From Methylomonas sp. ZR1 (GTDB taxonomy: Bacteria; Pseudomonadota; Gammaproteobacteria; Methylococcales; Methylomonadaceae), in the NCBI RefSeq assembly GCF_013141865.1, contig NZ_RCST01000001.1:3472001-3536000 (forward strand): a stretch of 64,000 bases of DNA, read 5' to 3'. The notes beneath the pieces are model-generated. The model worked only from the letters and a program-made list of their open reading frames with translations. It searched no databases and was not told the origin of the DNA. Both the position numbers and the translations under genes were made by a program. Shown here in pieces: positions 50,154 through 57,808 of the stretch. Numbering within the stretch: position 1 is the first letter of the stretch; the number at the start of each line of letters is the position of its first letter.

Positions 50154-51133
50154 TATTCCTTTATCTCCCAATGCCCACCTTTTTGCGGGCCCACATAGCG
50201 CAAACGCTCTTGCTCTCGAAGTTTGCGAGCGGCGCGTTCCACAGCGCTGGTCGATTTACCCAAACGAACAGCAACCTCCGCCAGGGTTAAAGTCGGCTGC
50301 TCCCGCAGCAGGGCTAAAATCTGTTCTGGAGTTTTCACCGGCGTTTTAACCAGCGTTTTAACCGGCGTTTCGCTGGTGATCGCTTGTTGCAGAGCTTCGC
50401 CGATCGCATCAAGCATAAACAGGATGAAATCACTGCAATCGGTGGCTTGATCGGCCTCGCCCAGCACACGGTAGTAATCATCCTGCCGGCTTTTAATCAC
50501 CGTCTCGACCGGCAAATAAGCCAAAATCGATTGCCAACGGCTCAGTATCAGCGTTTGCCACAAGCGGCCCATGCGTCCATTACCGTCGCTAAAAGGATGA
50601 ATAAATTCCAGTTCATAATGCAAAGCGGACGAAGCAATCAGCGGATGGGCATCGCTGTGAGCCAGCCAATCCAGTAGATCATTCATCAGGCGGGTTAACT
50701 GACTGGGTGGCGGCGCCATATGCACCAGTCGCTGACCTTGATAAATGCCGACTCCACCTTCACGCAAACAGCCTGCGTCGTCGGCCAAGCCTCGCAACAA
50801 CAAGCCATGGGCGGCTAACAGATCATCCAGCCTATCCGGGCGCCAATCGGGAAGCGCCTCATAGGCGGCAAAGGCATTCTTCACCTCCTGAATTTCTCGC
50901 GGCAATCCCAGCACGGTTTTACCGGCCAGCACGGCCGTCACCTGTTCCACCGACAGTGTGTTCTGTTCGATAGCCAACGATGCTTGAATGGTGCGAATAC
51001 GGTTCCCCCGCCGCAGTTGCGGCGCCAGAGTGTCCTGGCCTGCCTGTTTCCAGCGCCCCAGTAACTCGGCGATCTCCGCCACTTTGGCAAGCATGGTATG
51101 ACTGAGCTGGAACGGAGGCTGATAGCTACTCAT
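50153..51133 (-). CDS. Fic-domain AMP-transferase-like protein with C-terminal winged helix
   Basis: The protein is 326 residues from the ATG at 51133 ([12 protein letters not shown]); an in-frame ATG at 51172 is possible but less typical. The Fic active site is [13 protein letters not shown], matching HxFxxGNGRxxR. SLAIEQN in the N-terminal region fits the inhibitory helix position (S-x-x-x-E) of self-inhibited class II Fic proteins. After a TPVKT repeat stretch, the last 60 residues form a helix-turn-helix ([24 protein letters not shown]). Such proteins are frequent in type I restriction loci and may AMPylate host or phage targets, or regulate the operon. It overlaps hsdR by 1 bp. Confidence 0.88.
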   Translation of the reverse strand: MSSYQPPFQLSHTMLAKVAEIAELLGRWKQAGQDTLAPQLRRGNRIRTIQASLAIEQNTLSVEQVTAVLAGKTVLGLPREIQEVKNAFAAYEALPDWRPDRLDDLLAAHGLLLRGLADDAGCLREGGVGIYQGQRLVHMAPPPSQLTRLMNDLLDWLAHSDAHPLIASSALHYELEFIHPFSDGNGRMGRLWQTLILSRWQSILAYLPVETVIKSRQDDYYRVLGEADQATDCSDFILFMLDAIGEALQQAITSETPVKTLVKTPVKTPEQILALLREQPTLTLAEVAVRLGKSTSAVERAARKLREQERLRYVGPQKGGHWEIKE

Positions 51134-51147
51134 ACTAACGGTAGTAT
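51132..51147. promoter_or_regulatory. Palindrome at the fic start codon, possible operator
   Basis: ATACTA-ACGG-TAGTAT is a perfect 6-bp inverted repeat that covers the first bases of the fic start codon. Because Fic carries a C-terminal helix-turn-helix, self-repression through this site is possible but untested. Confidence 0.35.
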
Positions 51148-51211
51148 ATCGGCCTGCGGCTACCTGACCCATTCGGCCCGGCGAACATCCTTAGCCGCGG
51201 CGTTGCCGAAG

Positions 51212-51448
51212 TCATTTTTGCCGACGCCGCAAGCGCTGGCCGGGCTTGACGGGAATGGGCTTGGGCAATGACTTCACTACCCGGCGCGAGCCATCCGGCG
51301 AGGATTCGATCAATTGTCCATCCACCGCTTCCAGCACCGAACAACCGGCGGCCAGTGTCTGGTAATAAGCCTGTTTGATGGCGCCCTCGGCCAATTCCGG
51401 AATAAAGACTTCCTGAAACCGCAAGCTGTCTTCGTCAAGTACGTTCAT
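51212..51448 (-). CDS. Small protein between hsdS and fic, unknown function
   Basis: The protein is 78 residues from an ATG with GGAG seven bases upstream (MNVLDEDSLRFQEVF). It is acidic at the N-terminus (FIPELAEGAIKQAYY) and very basic at the end (KPGQRLRRRQK). I recognise no domain. It lies 39 bp downstream of hsdS and 79 bp upstream of fic on the same strand, so it belongs to the restriction operon and might be a regulator or antirestriction-control partner. That is only a guess from position. Confidence 0.5.
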   Translation of the reverse strand: MNVLDEDSLRFQEVFIPELAEGAIKQAYYQTLAAGCSVLEAVDGQLIESSPDGSRRVVKSLPKPIPVKPGQRLRRRQK

Positions 51449-51487
51449 CGAGAGCTCCATGGGTAAAAAAGGATTTAGCAGGCATGA

Positions 51488-52903
51488 TCATAGCAGCCTG
51501 GTCTTGCCGGTGAGCAGTTCCTGCATCATGCCCTGTTTGAGGGCGCGGGTTTTGTCGCGGCGGGCTTCCAGCGTGGCGATTTCGGCGTCCATGTCGGAAA
51601 GGATGGTGGCGATTGCGGTTTGTTCGTCATGCGGAGGAAGCTTGATTGGCGTGCCGTTGATAAGTCCCGTGTTCAAATTCATCTGAGAGCCAGTTTGCCC
51701 GTGCTTCGACCAATCAGGCTCGATCCATTTTAGAACGTAGTAAACAAACAACTGATCTGCTTCAAGATTGTCGAACAAGACGAATCCGTCGTGAATACAA
51801 ACATCAATTTTTGTGATGATCGGTCTGCCAACCGTCGCACAGATGCTCATGATCAGACTTCCTGCTGCAACAGGGCGACTGTTTTTCACGCCGAGAGCGG
51901 AAAGTCGCTGAGTCGTCTCGTGAAGGAACATTCCCGAACTTGTCACATCAGAAATTCTAACCCAACCAATTGAAGAGTTTTCGTCAAACCAAATTGGGCT
52001 ATCAATCGGTCGAGGCGATGCGCCACGCTGAATCTTCGCAAGTTCTCCCAATCCCTTAACCTCCCAATCCCCACTGAATCCCGGCAAGCGGGTTTGGCCG
52101 GTGAGGAGTTGTTGCATGGCGGCCTGCTTGAGGTCGCGCTTCTTGGCGATGAGCCGCTCCAACCCGTCCAGCAGCGCATCCACATCGCTCAATGCCGCCG
52201 CGATGGCGCGTTGTTCAGCGACTGGAGGCACCGGTATTGGGATTTCCATAAACTTTTCACGCGGCAGATGCGCAATACTCGTCTGCGTCACATAATTCTT
52301 GAGCAGGCCGCGATCAGACCATAGTTGCAAATATGCAACCATGACTTTAGCGTTGAATCCGTTCAGTGGCCTCAAGCGATGAAGCGCTTTTTGATAGTAG
52401 CACTCTGATATAGGGGCATCCCAAATTGCGGCTCGACCTACTTCGCCCCCTTCACAAACGAGCAGATCACCTTTGTAAAGGCGGTACTTTTCAATGTCTG
52501 CACGAGACATTGGGACTGTCGGCAACTCTGAGATATCTATCCTTCCCCACTGAATTGCTCTATTGCCGAGGTAAGGTTTAGGAACGCCAGTGTTTTTCTC
52601 TGCATCAAGCATTTTTCCAAGTTTGACTTCAAACTCGTCGCTCACGGTAGAGACTTTCCAATCCTCTGGAATGACCCCCACCTCCGTCATCTTGTACCCC
52701 GGCCTAAGCAAAGCCGCCTTACCAGTAGTAGGGTGGATAAGCGAACGCGCATCCACCGGAGGCTTCAATGACTCGGTGGATGCGCTTTGCTTATCCGCCC
52801 TACGGGAGGATTCGTCATACCGCGCTTCCTTGTCGATCCGCAAGCCATAAGCCGCGCTAGCTTCGTTGACCGCCTCGGCATGGTTTGTTGGTTGATTACT
52901 CAT
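51488..52903 (-). CDS. hsdS: Type I restriction specificity subunit S with an in-frame REP insertion
   Basis: The protein is 471 residues from ATG 52903. Two target-recognition domains alternate with conserved helices (PPVAEQRAIAAALSDVDALL.. and PPHDEQTAIATILSDMDAEI..), the normal HsdS plan. The first domain begins GYKMTEVGVIPEDW. Ahead of it is an unusual N-terminal stretch: residues about 33-59 are translated from a REP palindrome (52728-52803) identical in type to those flanking the nearby transposase gene. The frame is kept, so HsdS may still be made. The start codon lacks a strong ribosome site, and a start nearer MTEVGVIPEDW is possible. TRD sequences do not reveal the recognition site. 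Confidence 0.88.
   Translation of the reverse strand: MSNQPTNHAEAVNEASAAYGLRIDKEARYDESSRRADKQSASTESLKPPVDARSLIHPTTGKAALLRPGYKMTEVGVIPEDWKVSTVSDEFEVKLGKMLDAEKNTGVPKPYLGNRAIQWGRIDISELPTVPMSRADIEKYRLYKGDLLVCEGGEVGRAAIWDAPISECYYQKALHRLRPLNGFNAKVMVAYLQLWSDRGLLKNYVTQTSIAHLPREKFMEIPIPVPPVAEQRAIAAALSDVDALLDGLERLIAKKRDLKQAAMQQLLTGQTRLPGFSGDWEVKGLGELAKIQRGASPRPIDSPIWFDENSSIGWVRISDVTSSGMFLHETTQRLSALGVKNSRPVAAGSLIMSICATVGRPIITKIDVCIHDGFVLFDNLEADQLFVYYVLKWIEPDWSKHGQTGSQMNLNTGLINGTPIKLPPHDEQTAIATILSDMDAEIATLEARRDKTRALKQGMMQELLTGKTRLL
52728..52803. repeat. REP/BIME copy inside hsdS
   Basis: A 76-bp palindromic unit begins GTAGGGTGGATAAGCG and ends GCTTATCCGCCCTAC, with inner arms GCGCATCCACC and GGTGGATGCGC. 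It matches the copy at 52957-53033 almost base for base in both arms. It is read through in the hsdS frame. Confidence 0.85.
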
Positions 52904-52956
52904 TGGGTTGCATTTTCCACGGCATCGTTGAACCGTTGAACCTTGGGCAAATAGTA

Positions 52957-53033
52957 GTAGGGTGGATAAGCGCCAGCGCATCCACCGGACCTCGGCAAAT
53001 AATGGTGGATGCGCATTCGCTTATCCACCCTAC
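52957..53033. repeat. REP/BIME copy downstream of the RAYT gene
   Basis: A 77-bp palindrome with GTAGGGTGGATAAGCG at one end, CGCTTATCCACCCTAC at the other, and inner arms GCGCATCCACC/GGTGGATGCGC. It lies 17 bp beyond the RAYT stop and 53 bp upstream of the hsdS start codon. Confidence 0.88.
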
Positions 53034-53050
53034 GTTGGGTATTTTTGCGG

Positions 53051-53569
53051 TCATTCGTGCTCCATGTCGATGATGTGGCTTGGCGGTGTGGCGCCCCATT
53101 CGGCATCGTACCAACCTTTTTTGACGGCGCCGGCAAACGACGACCACGGCCAATCGCTGGGGCGCTGCGCTAATCGGTGTTTGACCGGGTTGTAATGAAT
53201 GTAATCCACGTGGCGCCGCCAATCGTCCGCGTCGCGAATCGTATGCTCCCAAAACCGCCGTTGCCAGACCAATCGCTCGTTTCTGGCATTGGTGGTGGTA
53301 TCGATTTGGCGGGAAAAGGCTTTTTTGATTTCGCGCCAACGACCGGAATAATCCGCGTCGTCCTCCGGCAACCGCCAAATACAATGCAGGTGATCCGGTA
53401 AAATGACCATTGCGTCGATTTGAAACGGGCGGCTTGCCTTGACTTTACGCAAGGCCTCTCGAAACAGCGAAACCCGCGCATCATCAATAAAAACCGGCTT
53501 GCGCCGCCAAGTGACGACGGTAAAGAAATAACAAGCGCCGGGAATCCGGATGCGTTGGTAATCGCTCAT
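53051..53569 (-). CDS. REP-associated tyrosine transposase (RAYT, TnpA-REP)
   Basis: This 172-residue Y1/HUH single-strand nuclease has metal-binding HLH in LPDHLHCIW, and YIHYNPVKH carrying the candidate catalytic tyrosine. VTWRRKPVF near the start and RRFWEHTIRD are RAYT features. RAYTs mobilise or maintain REP palindromes. Here REP copies sit on both sides (52957-53033 and 53591-53619), so the unit is a REPtron. It is inserted between hsdM and hsdS on the same strand as the restriction operon and may be transcribed with it. Confidence 0.92.
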   Translation of the reverse strand: MSDYQRIRIPGACYFFTVVTWRRKPVFIDDARVSLFREALRKVKASRPFQIDAMVILPDHLHCIWRLPEDDADYSGRWREIKKAFSRQIDTTTNARNERLVWQRRFWEHTIRDADDWRRHVDYIHYNPVKHRLAQRPSDWPWSSFAGAVKKGWYDAEWGATPPSHIIDMEHE

Positions 53570-53590
53570 GTTGCCGGTGTAGGAATATCG

Positions 53591-53619
53591 GCGGATGCGC
53601 TAGCGCTTATCCACCCTAC
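53591..53619. repeat. Half-length REP copy upstream of the RAYT gene
   Basis: GCGGATGCGCTAGCGC followed by TTATCCACCCTAC matches one arm of the full elements at 52728 and 52957. It lies between the hsdM stop (53631) and the RAYT start (53569). Confidence 0.75.
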
Positions 53620-53630
53620 GTTATGCTCAT

Positions 53631-56051
53631 TCATGGCCATACCACGCCCATTTTTTTGAGGTGTTCTGCCACGCGAACGGCCAGGGCCGCCGCCTCGTCT
53701 TCCAGTAGAGGCAGCGGTGTGGCGTAGCGTTCGGCCAATTGCCGGATGCGGCCGGTCAAGGTTTGCGAGACTCTATCCAGTTCGCCCTGCACGGCTGCGG
53801 ACAGGTGCGCCATCCACTTGTCGGCTATGACTAGGGTCTTGATTTCAGCTTCGCTCAGCTTTGGATATTTGTCGTAGGCCAGTTGGTCGAGCGCGGTTTC
53901 GGCTTCCTTGATCTGCTTTTTCAGCATGCTGATCTGATTACCCAGTTCAAGCCACTGTTTCAATACTTTTAATTCGTCGGCGCCATCCGAGTCTTTGCCT
54001 AGCTCTTTGATCCGATCTTTAACGGCGGCGACATTAATATTGTCGTAACCGGAAAAGATGGCGTCTTCGCTGCTATGTTCTTCTTCCAGTTCGGCGAGGC
54101 TGGCGCTGACGGCTTCCAGTTCGGCCTGTTTGGCCTCTATCGCGGCCTGCTCCTCGGCAAAGTAGCGGGCGACGATGTAGGGCTTGGGGATCAGATCGCA
54201 GACCCAGCCCTTGTCCTTGGTTTTGCCTTTCTTGTCGGTTTCGACGATACGTGTGGGTTGGGCGACCCAGCCATCGGCGGAAATCAGGTAGCAATCGTCC
54301 TGCATGGTTTCGGCCCAGTAGTCCATCAGATGCTGGTAAATGTCGTAGGCGTCCAGCAGCGGCGCGGGCTTGAATGTGTTCAGCAAGTCTTCGGCGATGG
54401 TTTCGATCAAGGCTTTGGGGTGGCCTTCTTTACCAAAGCCGGTCAGTTGTGGCGTGGTAGCGTCGCGCCAACCTTGAAAGCGTTCAGTCGCTTGGGTGTT
54501 GAAGGCGGTGAATTCAGCGTGGCGGAATATGGCTGGTTTGACTTCGGCCAGCGGCAGCGTCAGTTGCGCATAACCTGGGCGCAGTGATGCAAACAAGCTG
54601 GCGCGGACGCCGGGCAGCACTTGCCAGTAGTCGGCCAGCGCATCCAGGTCGCGTTCGGGGATGCCGCCGTTGAGGTGGCCGTTGATGTCCTGAATATCTT
54701 CCGGCTCACTGCTGTCGATGTAGCGCGGCAGGTTAAGGTTGAAGTCGTTTTTCGGATCGGCGATTTCATCGAACGCCACCATGCGGGCGTAGCGCGGCAC
54801 GTCGGCTTGCTTGCTGAAGGTGTCGACAATTTTGTGGATGTCCTGCTCGCGCAGGCGGTTTTTGTTGCTGTCCTTGATGTAGCCCTTGCTGGCGTCGATC
54901 ATGAACACGCCTTTGCGGGCGGGAGCGTTTTCCTTGTCGATGACCAGAATACAGGCCGGGATGCCGGTACCGTAAAACAGGTTGGCCGGCAGGCCGATGA
55001 TGCCTTTCAAATAGCCGGAGCGCACCAGTTGCTGGCGAATCACCGCTTCGGCATTGCCGCGAAACAGCACGCCGTGCGGCAGAATGCAGGCGGCTTTGCC
55101 GTTGGCTTTCAGGCTGCGGATGATGTGCAGCAGATAGGCGTAGTCGCCTTGTTTGGCCGGCGGCTCGCCCCAAACAAAGCGCTGGTAAGCATCGTCGCCC
55201 GGCGTCAGGCCGGTGCTCCAGGTCTTGTCGGAAAACGGCGGATTGGCGACCACGTAATCGTAAGTGCGCAGGTTTTCGCCGTCTTTGAACTTGGGCGAGG
55301 CCAGCGTGTTGCCGGACAGGATGGTGGCGGTCGGGAAGTCGTGCAAGATCATGTTCATCCTCGCCAGACCGGCGGTGGTGACATCCTTTTCCTGGCCTTC
55401 CAGATTAATTGGTGGTTTCCCAGCTTCGGCGGCGACTTTCAGCAGCAACGAGCCGGAGCCGCAGGTCGGATCGTAAGCAGTAGTACGGGCATTGGTATTG
55501 TCTGGAGAAATGCCGACCACTTTGGCGATGACCCGGCTGACTTCAGATGGCGTATAAAACTGGCCTTTGCTCTTGCCGCTTTCGGTGGCGAAGTGGCGCA
55601 TCAGGTATTCGTAAGCGTCGCCGAGAATGTCGTCGTGCTCGGCGCGGTTCTTGGAGAAATCCAGCTCGGGCTTTTGGAAGATACCGATCAGGTTGGAGAG
55701 CTTCTCCACCATGTCCTTGCCTTCACCGAGTTTGTTGGGGTCGTTGAAGTCCGGGAAGTCACTTTTCGATAAGCGGGCGTTGGCATTGACCAAGGGGCCG
55801 ATGATCTGGGTGTTGATCTTGTCACCGATGTCGGATTTGCCTTTGAGGGCAATCATGTCCTTGAAACTGGCGCCGGGCGGAATCACCACCGGCGGCGCAA
55901 AGTCGTCGCTGTCGGCGTATTTGTCGGTAATGTATTTGATGAACAGCATGAACAGGACATAGTCCTTGTACTGACTGGCGTCCATGCCGCCACGCAATTG
56001 GTCGCACGAGGCCCAAAGGGAGGAATAGAGATCGGATTTTTTGATGGCCAT
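53631..56051 (-). CDS. hsdM: Type I restriction-modification DNA methyltransferase subunit M
   Basis: This 806-residue protein has an N-terminal HsdM helical domain, then an N6-adenine methyltransferase core with the AdoMet motif DPTCGSGSLLLK and the catalytic NPPF (VVANPPFSDKTW). It is longer than the usual ~500-residue HsdM: residues from about 560 form a Glu/Lys-rich helical extension (AKQAELEAVSASLAELEEEH..), probably a coiled coil binding HsdS. It is the first gene of the operon, and the RAYT gene separates it from hsdS. Confidence 0.95.
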   Translation of the reverse strand: MAIKKSDLYSSLWASCDQLRGGMDASQYKDYVLFMLFIKYITDKYADSDDFAPPVVIPPGASFKDMIALKGKSDIGDKINTQIIGPLVNANARLSKSDFPDFNDPNKLGEGKDMVEKLSNLIGIFQKPELDFSKNRAEHDDILGDAYEYLMRHFATESGKSKGQFYTPSEVSRVIAKVVGISPDNTNARTTAYDPTCGSGSLLLKVAAEAGKPPINLEGQEKDVTTAGLARMNMILHDFPTATILSGNTLASPKFKDGENLRTYDYVVANPPFSDKTWSTGLTPGDDAYQRFVWGEPPAKQGDYAYLLHIIRSLKANGKAACILPHGVLFRGNAEAVIRQQLVRSGYLKGIIGLPANLFYGTGIPACILVIDKENAPARKGVFMIDASKGYIKDSNKNRLREQDIHKIVDTFSKQADVPRYARMVAFDEIADPKNDFNLNLPRYIDSSEPEDIQDINGHLNGGIPERDLDALADYWQVLPGVRASLFASLRPGYAQLTLPLAEVKPAIFRHAEFTAFNTQATERFQGWRDATTPQLTGFGKEGHPKALIETIAEDLLNTFKPAPLLDAYDIYQHLMDYWAETMQDDCYLISADGWVAQPTRIVETDKKGKTKDKGWVCDLIPKPYIVARYFAEEQAAIEAKQAELEAVSASLAELEEEHSSEDAIFSGYDNINVAAVKDRIKELGKDSDGADELKVLKQWLELGNQISMLKKQIKEAETALDQLAYDKYPKLSEAEIKTLVIADKWMAHLSAAVQGELDRVSQTLTGRIRQLAERYATPLPLLEDEAAALAVRVAEHLKKMGVVWP

Positions 56052-56245
56052 TGATGAGTATTTATAACTACTATGGTTTGCTCGTTAGCTTTAAAGCATT
56101 GCACCAAGATTTAGGAAGCACGATTGTTTTTCCATAAATAAGCTAATTGTCCCAAGCTTGCTTGCCCGATCATGTGGCCCTGTTAGTGACCTCAATATTG
56201 GATTAGAAAAATCCAGCAATATAAAATTTTCTTTAACCCATAAAA

Positions 56246-56265
56246 AACGGGGCCTTAGCCCCGTT
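56246..56265 (-). terminator. Original ssrA terminator, now displaced by the integrated element
   Basis: AACGGGGC and GCCCCGTT form an 8-bp stem with a 4-nt loop. On the minus strand T-rich sequence follows (TTTTATGGG). It lies 12 bp beyond the left 32-bp repeat that duplicates the ssrA 3' end, exactly where the tmRNA terminator would be before insertion of the element. Confidence 0.75.
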
Positions 56266-56277
56266 CTTAATCTTAGG

Positions 56278-56309
56278 TGGTGGAGGTGGGGGGAATTGAA
56301 CCCCCGTCC
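56278..56309. repeat. Left attachment site (duplicate of ssrA 3' end)
   Basis: A 32-bp perfect copy of the sequence at 63005-63036. It starts TGGTGGAGGTGG and ends GAACCCCCGTCC. Read on the minus strand it is the T-arm and acceptor strand of tmRNA ending CCA. Sequence diverges immediately on both sides. Confidence 0.93.
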
Positions 56310-56338
56310 TGGTTACGAATACCGTAGCCTTCGACACC

Positions 56339-56362
56339 ATGCGTCCTTTTATGCGTCCTTTT
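56339..56362. promoter_or_regulatory. Two arm-type integrase sites, left end
   Basis: Two head-to-tail copies of ATGCGTCCTTTT, 29 bp inside the left attachment core. The same 12-mer pair recurs at the other end of the element, as expected for arm-type sites of a lambda-class tyrosine integrase. Confidence 0.7.
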
Positions 56363-56367
56363 AATTT

Positions 56368-56796
56368 TCACAAAAGGGTGAAGAAAATATTATCGTTGAC
56401 ATCCCTCATGAATTGTGTGCTGGATTCTTGAATGTAAATCATGTTCCGGTAAAGGGAATTGAACTCTGCTAAAGTTTTACCATTCAAAAACAATGCCAAG
56501 TTATTTTCGAAAGATCGTAGTGGCTCAACACCGCCATTGACAGTCTCCCAAAACACCAGGTCTGAGAAAATGTGTCGAGGCATTGCCGATAGCAGCTTGA
56601 TCGCTTTTTTATTTATGGGTTTGGATTTTAGCTTGAACCAGGTTAGATCAATGATCTCACTTGGCTTAATATCGGTAACCACGGTAAGCGTGATCGCCGA
56701 CTGTGTCGGGAGGTTGAATTTAGATAAAGCCTCTAAGAGCTCAATGTCGGTGATTGGCTGAAGCCAGATGTTTGATGTGTGGGTCATCGTGAGCAA
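56368..56796 (-). CDS. Unknown element-encoded protein, possibly degenerate recombinase fold
   Basis: This 142-residue protein is first at the left end of the element, reading toward the attachment site. The stretch VVTDIKPSEIIDLTWFKL resembles the TG(L/M)RxSE-x-x-L-x-W block around the first catalytic Arg of tyrosine recombinases. However, the Arg is replaced by Lys, and no HxxR or C-terminal Tyr motif follows. It may be a truncated integrase relative or an unrelated helical protein. Confidence 0.5.
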   Translation of the reverse strand: MLTMTHTSNIWLQPITDIELLEALSKFNLPTQSAITLTVVTDIKPSEIIDLTWFKLKSKPINKKAIKLLSAMPRHIFSDLVFWETVNGGVEPLRSFENNLALFLNGKTLAEFNSLYRNMIYIQESSTQFMRDVNDNIFFTLL

Positions 56797-56849
56797 TTCT
56801 CTTTATTGAAGAACTTATCACGATGATGGGGTTTAGTGCAAAACTGCGT

Positions 56850-57248
56850 TTATGTGGTGATTGCTTCTCTGATTTTGTCAAGGTAGTGATCTGTCCGGTT
56901 GATTAGGTCACCTTCTGGAATGTGTCTTCTCAAAAGTCTAATTACCTTGTGCTCGGCTTCGGTGATGGGCTCACCAATGATCTCCAAGATAGCCTCGTAT
57001 TCCTTTGGCTTGTAACTTCTCATTACGAAGTCAAAAAACTCCACTCTGTCTATGTCAAGAGCCTGGGCCAACTTAGGAATCTTCTCTATGGGCACCTTAG
57101 TCATACCCTGTTTGATCATTGTGATGATATTGGGGGTATTAAAGCCGCATATTTCGGCAATTTCTTTTTGGCTGTATTTGCTGCGGTTGACGTGCTTTTC
57201 TACAAACGCAGCCACCTTAGCTTTAGCCTCTTTGCTAACATCGTTCAT
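56850..57248 (-). CDS. Helix-turn-helix regulator (XRE-like)
   Basis: This 132-residue protein has residues 25-60 (YSQKEIAEICGFNTPNIITMIKQG) forming a helix-turn-helix of the Cro/XRE type. The C-terminal half is charged and helical. It is transcribed leftward, divergent from the cargo genes across a 270-bp AT-rich gap, which is the classic position of an element repressor. It probably keeps the CobT/CobS operon or the integrase silent. Confidence 0.8.
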   Translation of the reverse strand: MNDVSKEAKAKVAAFVEKHVNRSKYSQKEIAEICGFNTPNIITMIKQGMTKVPIEKIPKLAQALDIDRVEFFDFVMRSYKPKEYEAILEIIGEPITEAEHKVIRLLRRHIPEGDLINRTDHYLDKIREAITT

Positions 57249-57518
57249 TTTTATAATCCTCTATTAATCATTTGGTTACAGCCCGAATGTGTGGTCTATT
57301 AATGCTGGTAAACCTGACTGCATTCTAATTCACGAATGAGTTACTTTACAAGTGGTAATATTTTTAGAATCAGCGTAAAAAGTGTGGTATTCGCGGGTGC
57401 GCCACTAGCATCAACAAAAAAATAATGTATTGCCCATCCAAGCGATTCTTTTTTAAAATAATCACCATAAAATAATCACTGACTTACTTTGCTATCCACA
57501 AAGTGAGCCGGTAAGATT
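57249..57518. promoter_or_regulatory. Divergent control region of the element
   Basis: A 270-bp AT-rich gap between the leftward regulator and rightward cargo. GTGTGGT occurs twice (near 57290 and 57382), and TTTACAAGTGGTAATA lies near 57345. These could be operator repeats for the XRE-like protein. I do not see a strong sigma70 promoter that I can place with confidence. Confidence 0.4.
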
Positions 57519-57737
57519 ATGCTTTTAACGCTAACAGTGGAAAATGAAATGAAAATTAAGGACGTAAGTGTTTCGCAATCAAATATAGGCGAAATCTCAA
57601 ATATTATTGCGAATTGCGAATTGGTTAAAACTATCGATGGTGACGATCACGTCATCAATATTTGGGAGTCCGGCGATGGTGGGTTGAATGTGTCGATACA
57701 AGGAACGGGCGATCAGGTGACATTGTTGGCTATGTGA
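57519..57737 (+). CDS. Small element-encoded protein, unknown function
   Basis: This 72-residue acidic protein contains NIGEISNIIANCELVKTIDGDDHVINIWES. A second in-frame ATG at 57549 (MKIKDVSVSQ) with GGAAAA upstream may be the real start, giving 62 residues. No family recognised. It is the first rightward gene after the regulator and is followed by a terminator-like hairpin, so it may be transcribed apart from the CobT-like gene. Confidence 0.5.
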   Translation: MLLTLTVENEMKIKDVSVSQSNIGEISNIIANCELVKTIDGDDHVINIWESGDGGLNVSIQGTGDQVTLLAM

Positions 57738-57748
57738 TGAACCGAAAG

Positions 57749-57770
57749 ATACCCTGCCCCGGCGGGGTAT
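57749..57770 (+). terminator. Terminator-like hairpin before the CobT-like gene
   Basis: ATACCCTGCC and GGCGGGGTAT form a near-perfect stem with a tight loop, followed by AATTTGTTTT. The right arm also creates TATAAT, so the site could combine a terminator with a -10 element for the next gene. Confidence 0.5.
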
Positions 57771-57808
57771 AATTTGTTTTATCGAGAGATACTTAAGAGG
57801 AGCTAATT

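Noticed and set aside
56278..56309. A separate tRNA or second tmRNA gene at the left end of the element
   Set aside because: Only the terminal 32 bases of ssrA are present; no 5' half, tag frame or cloverleaf follows, so it is an attachment-site duplicate.
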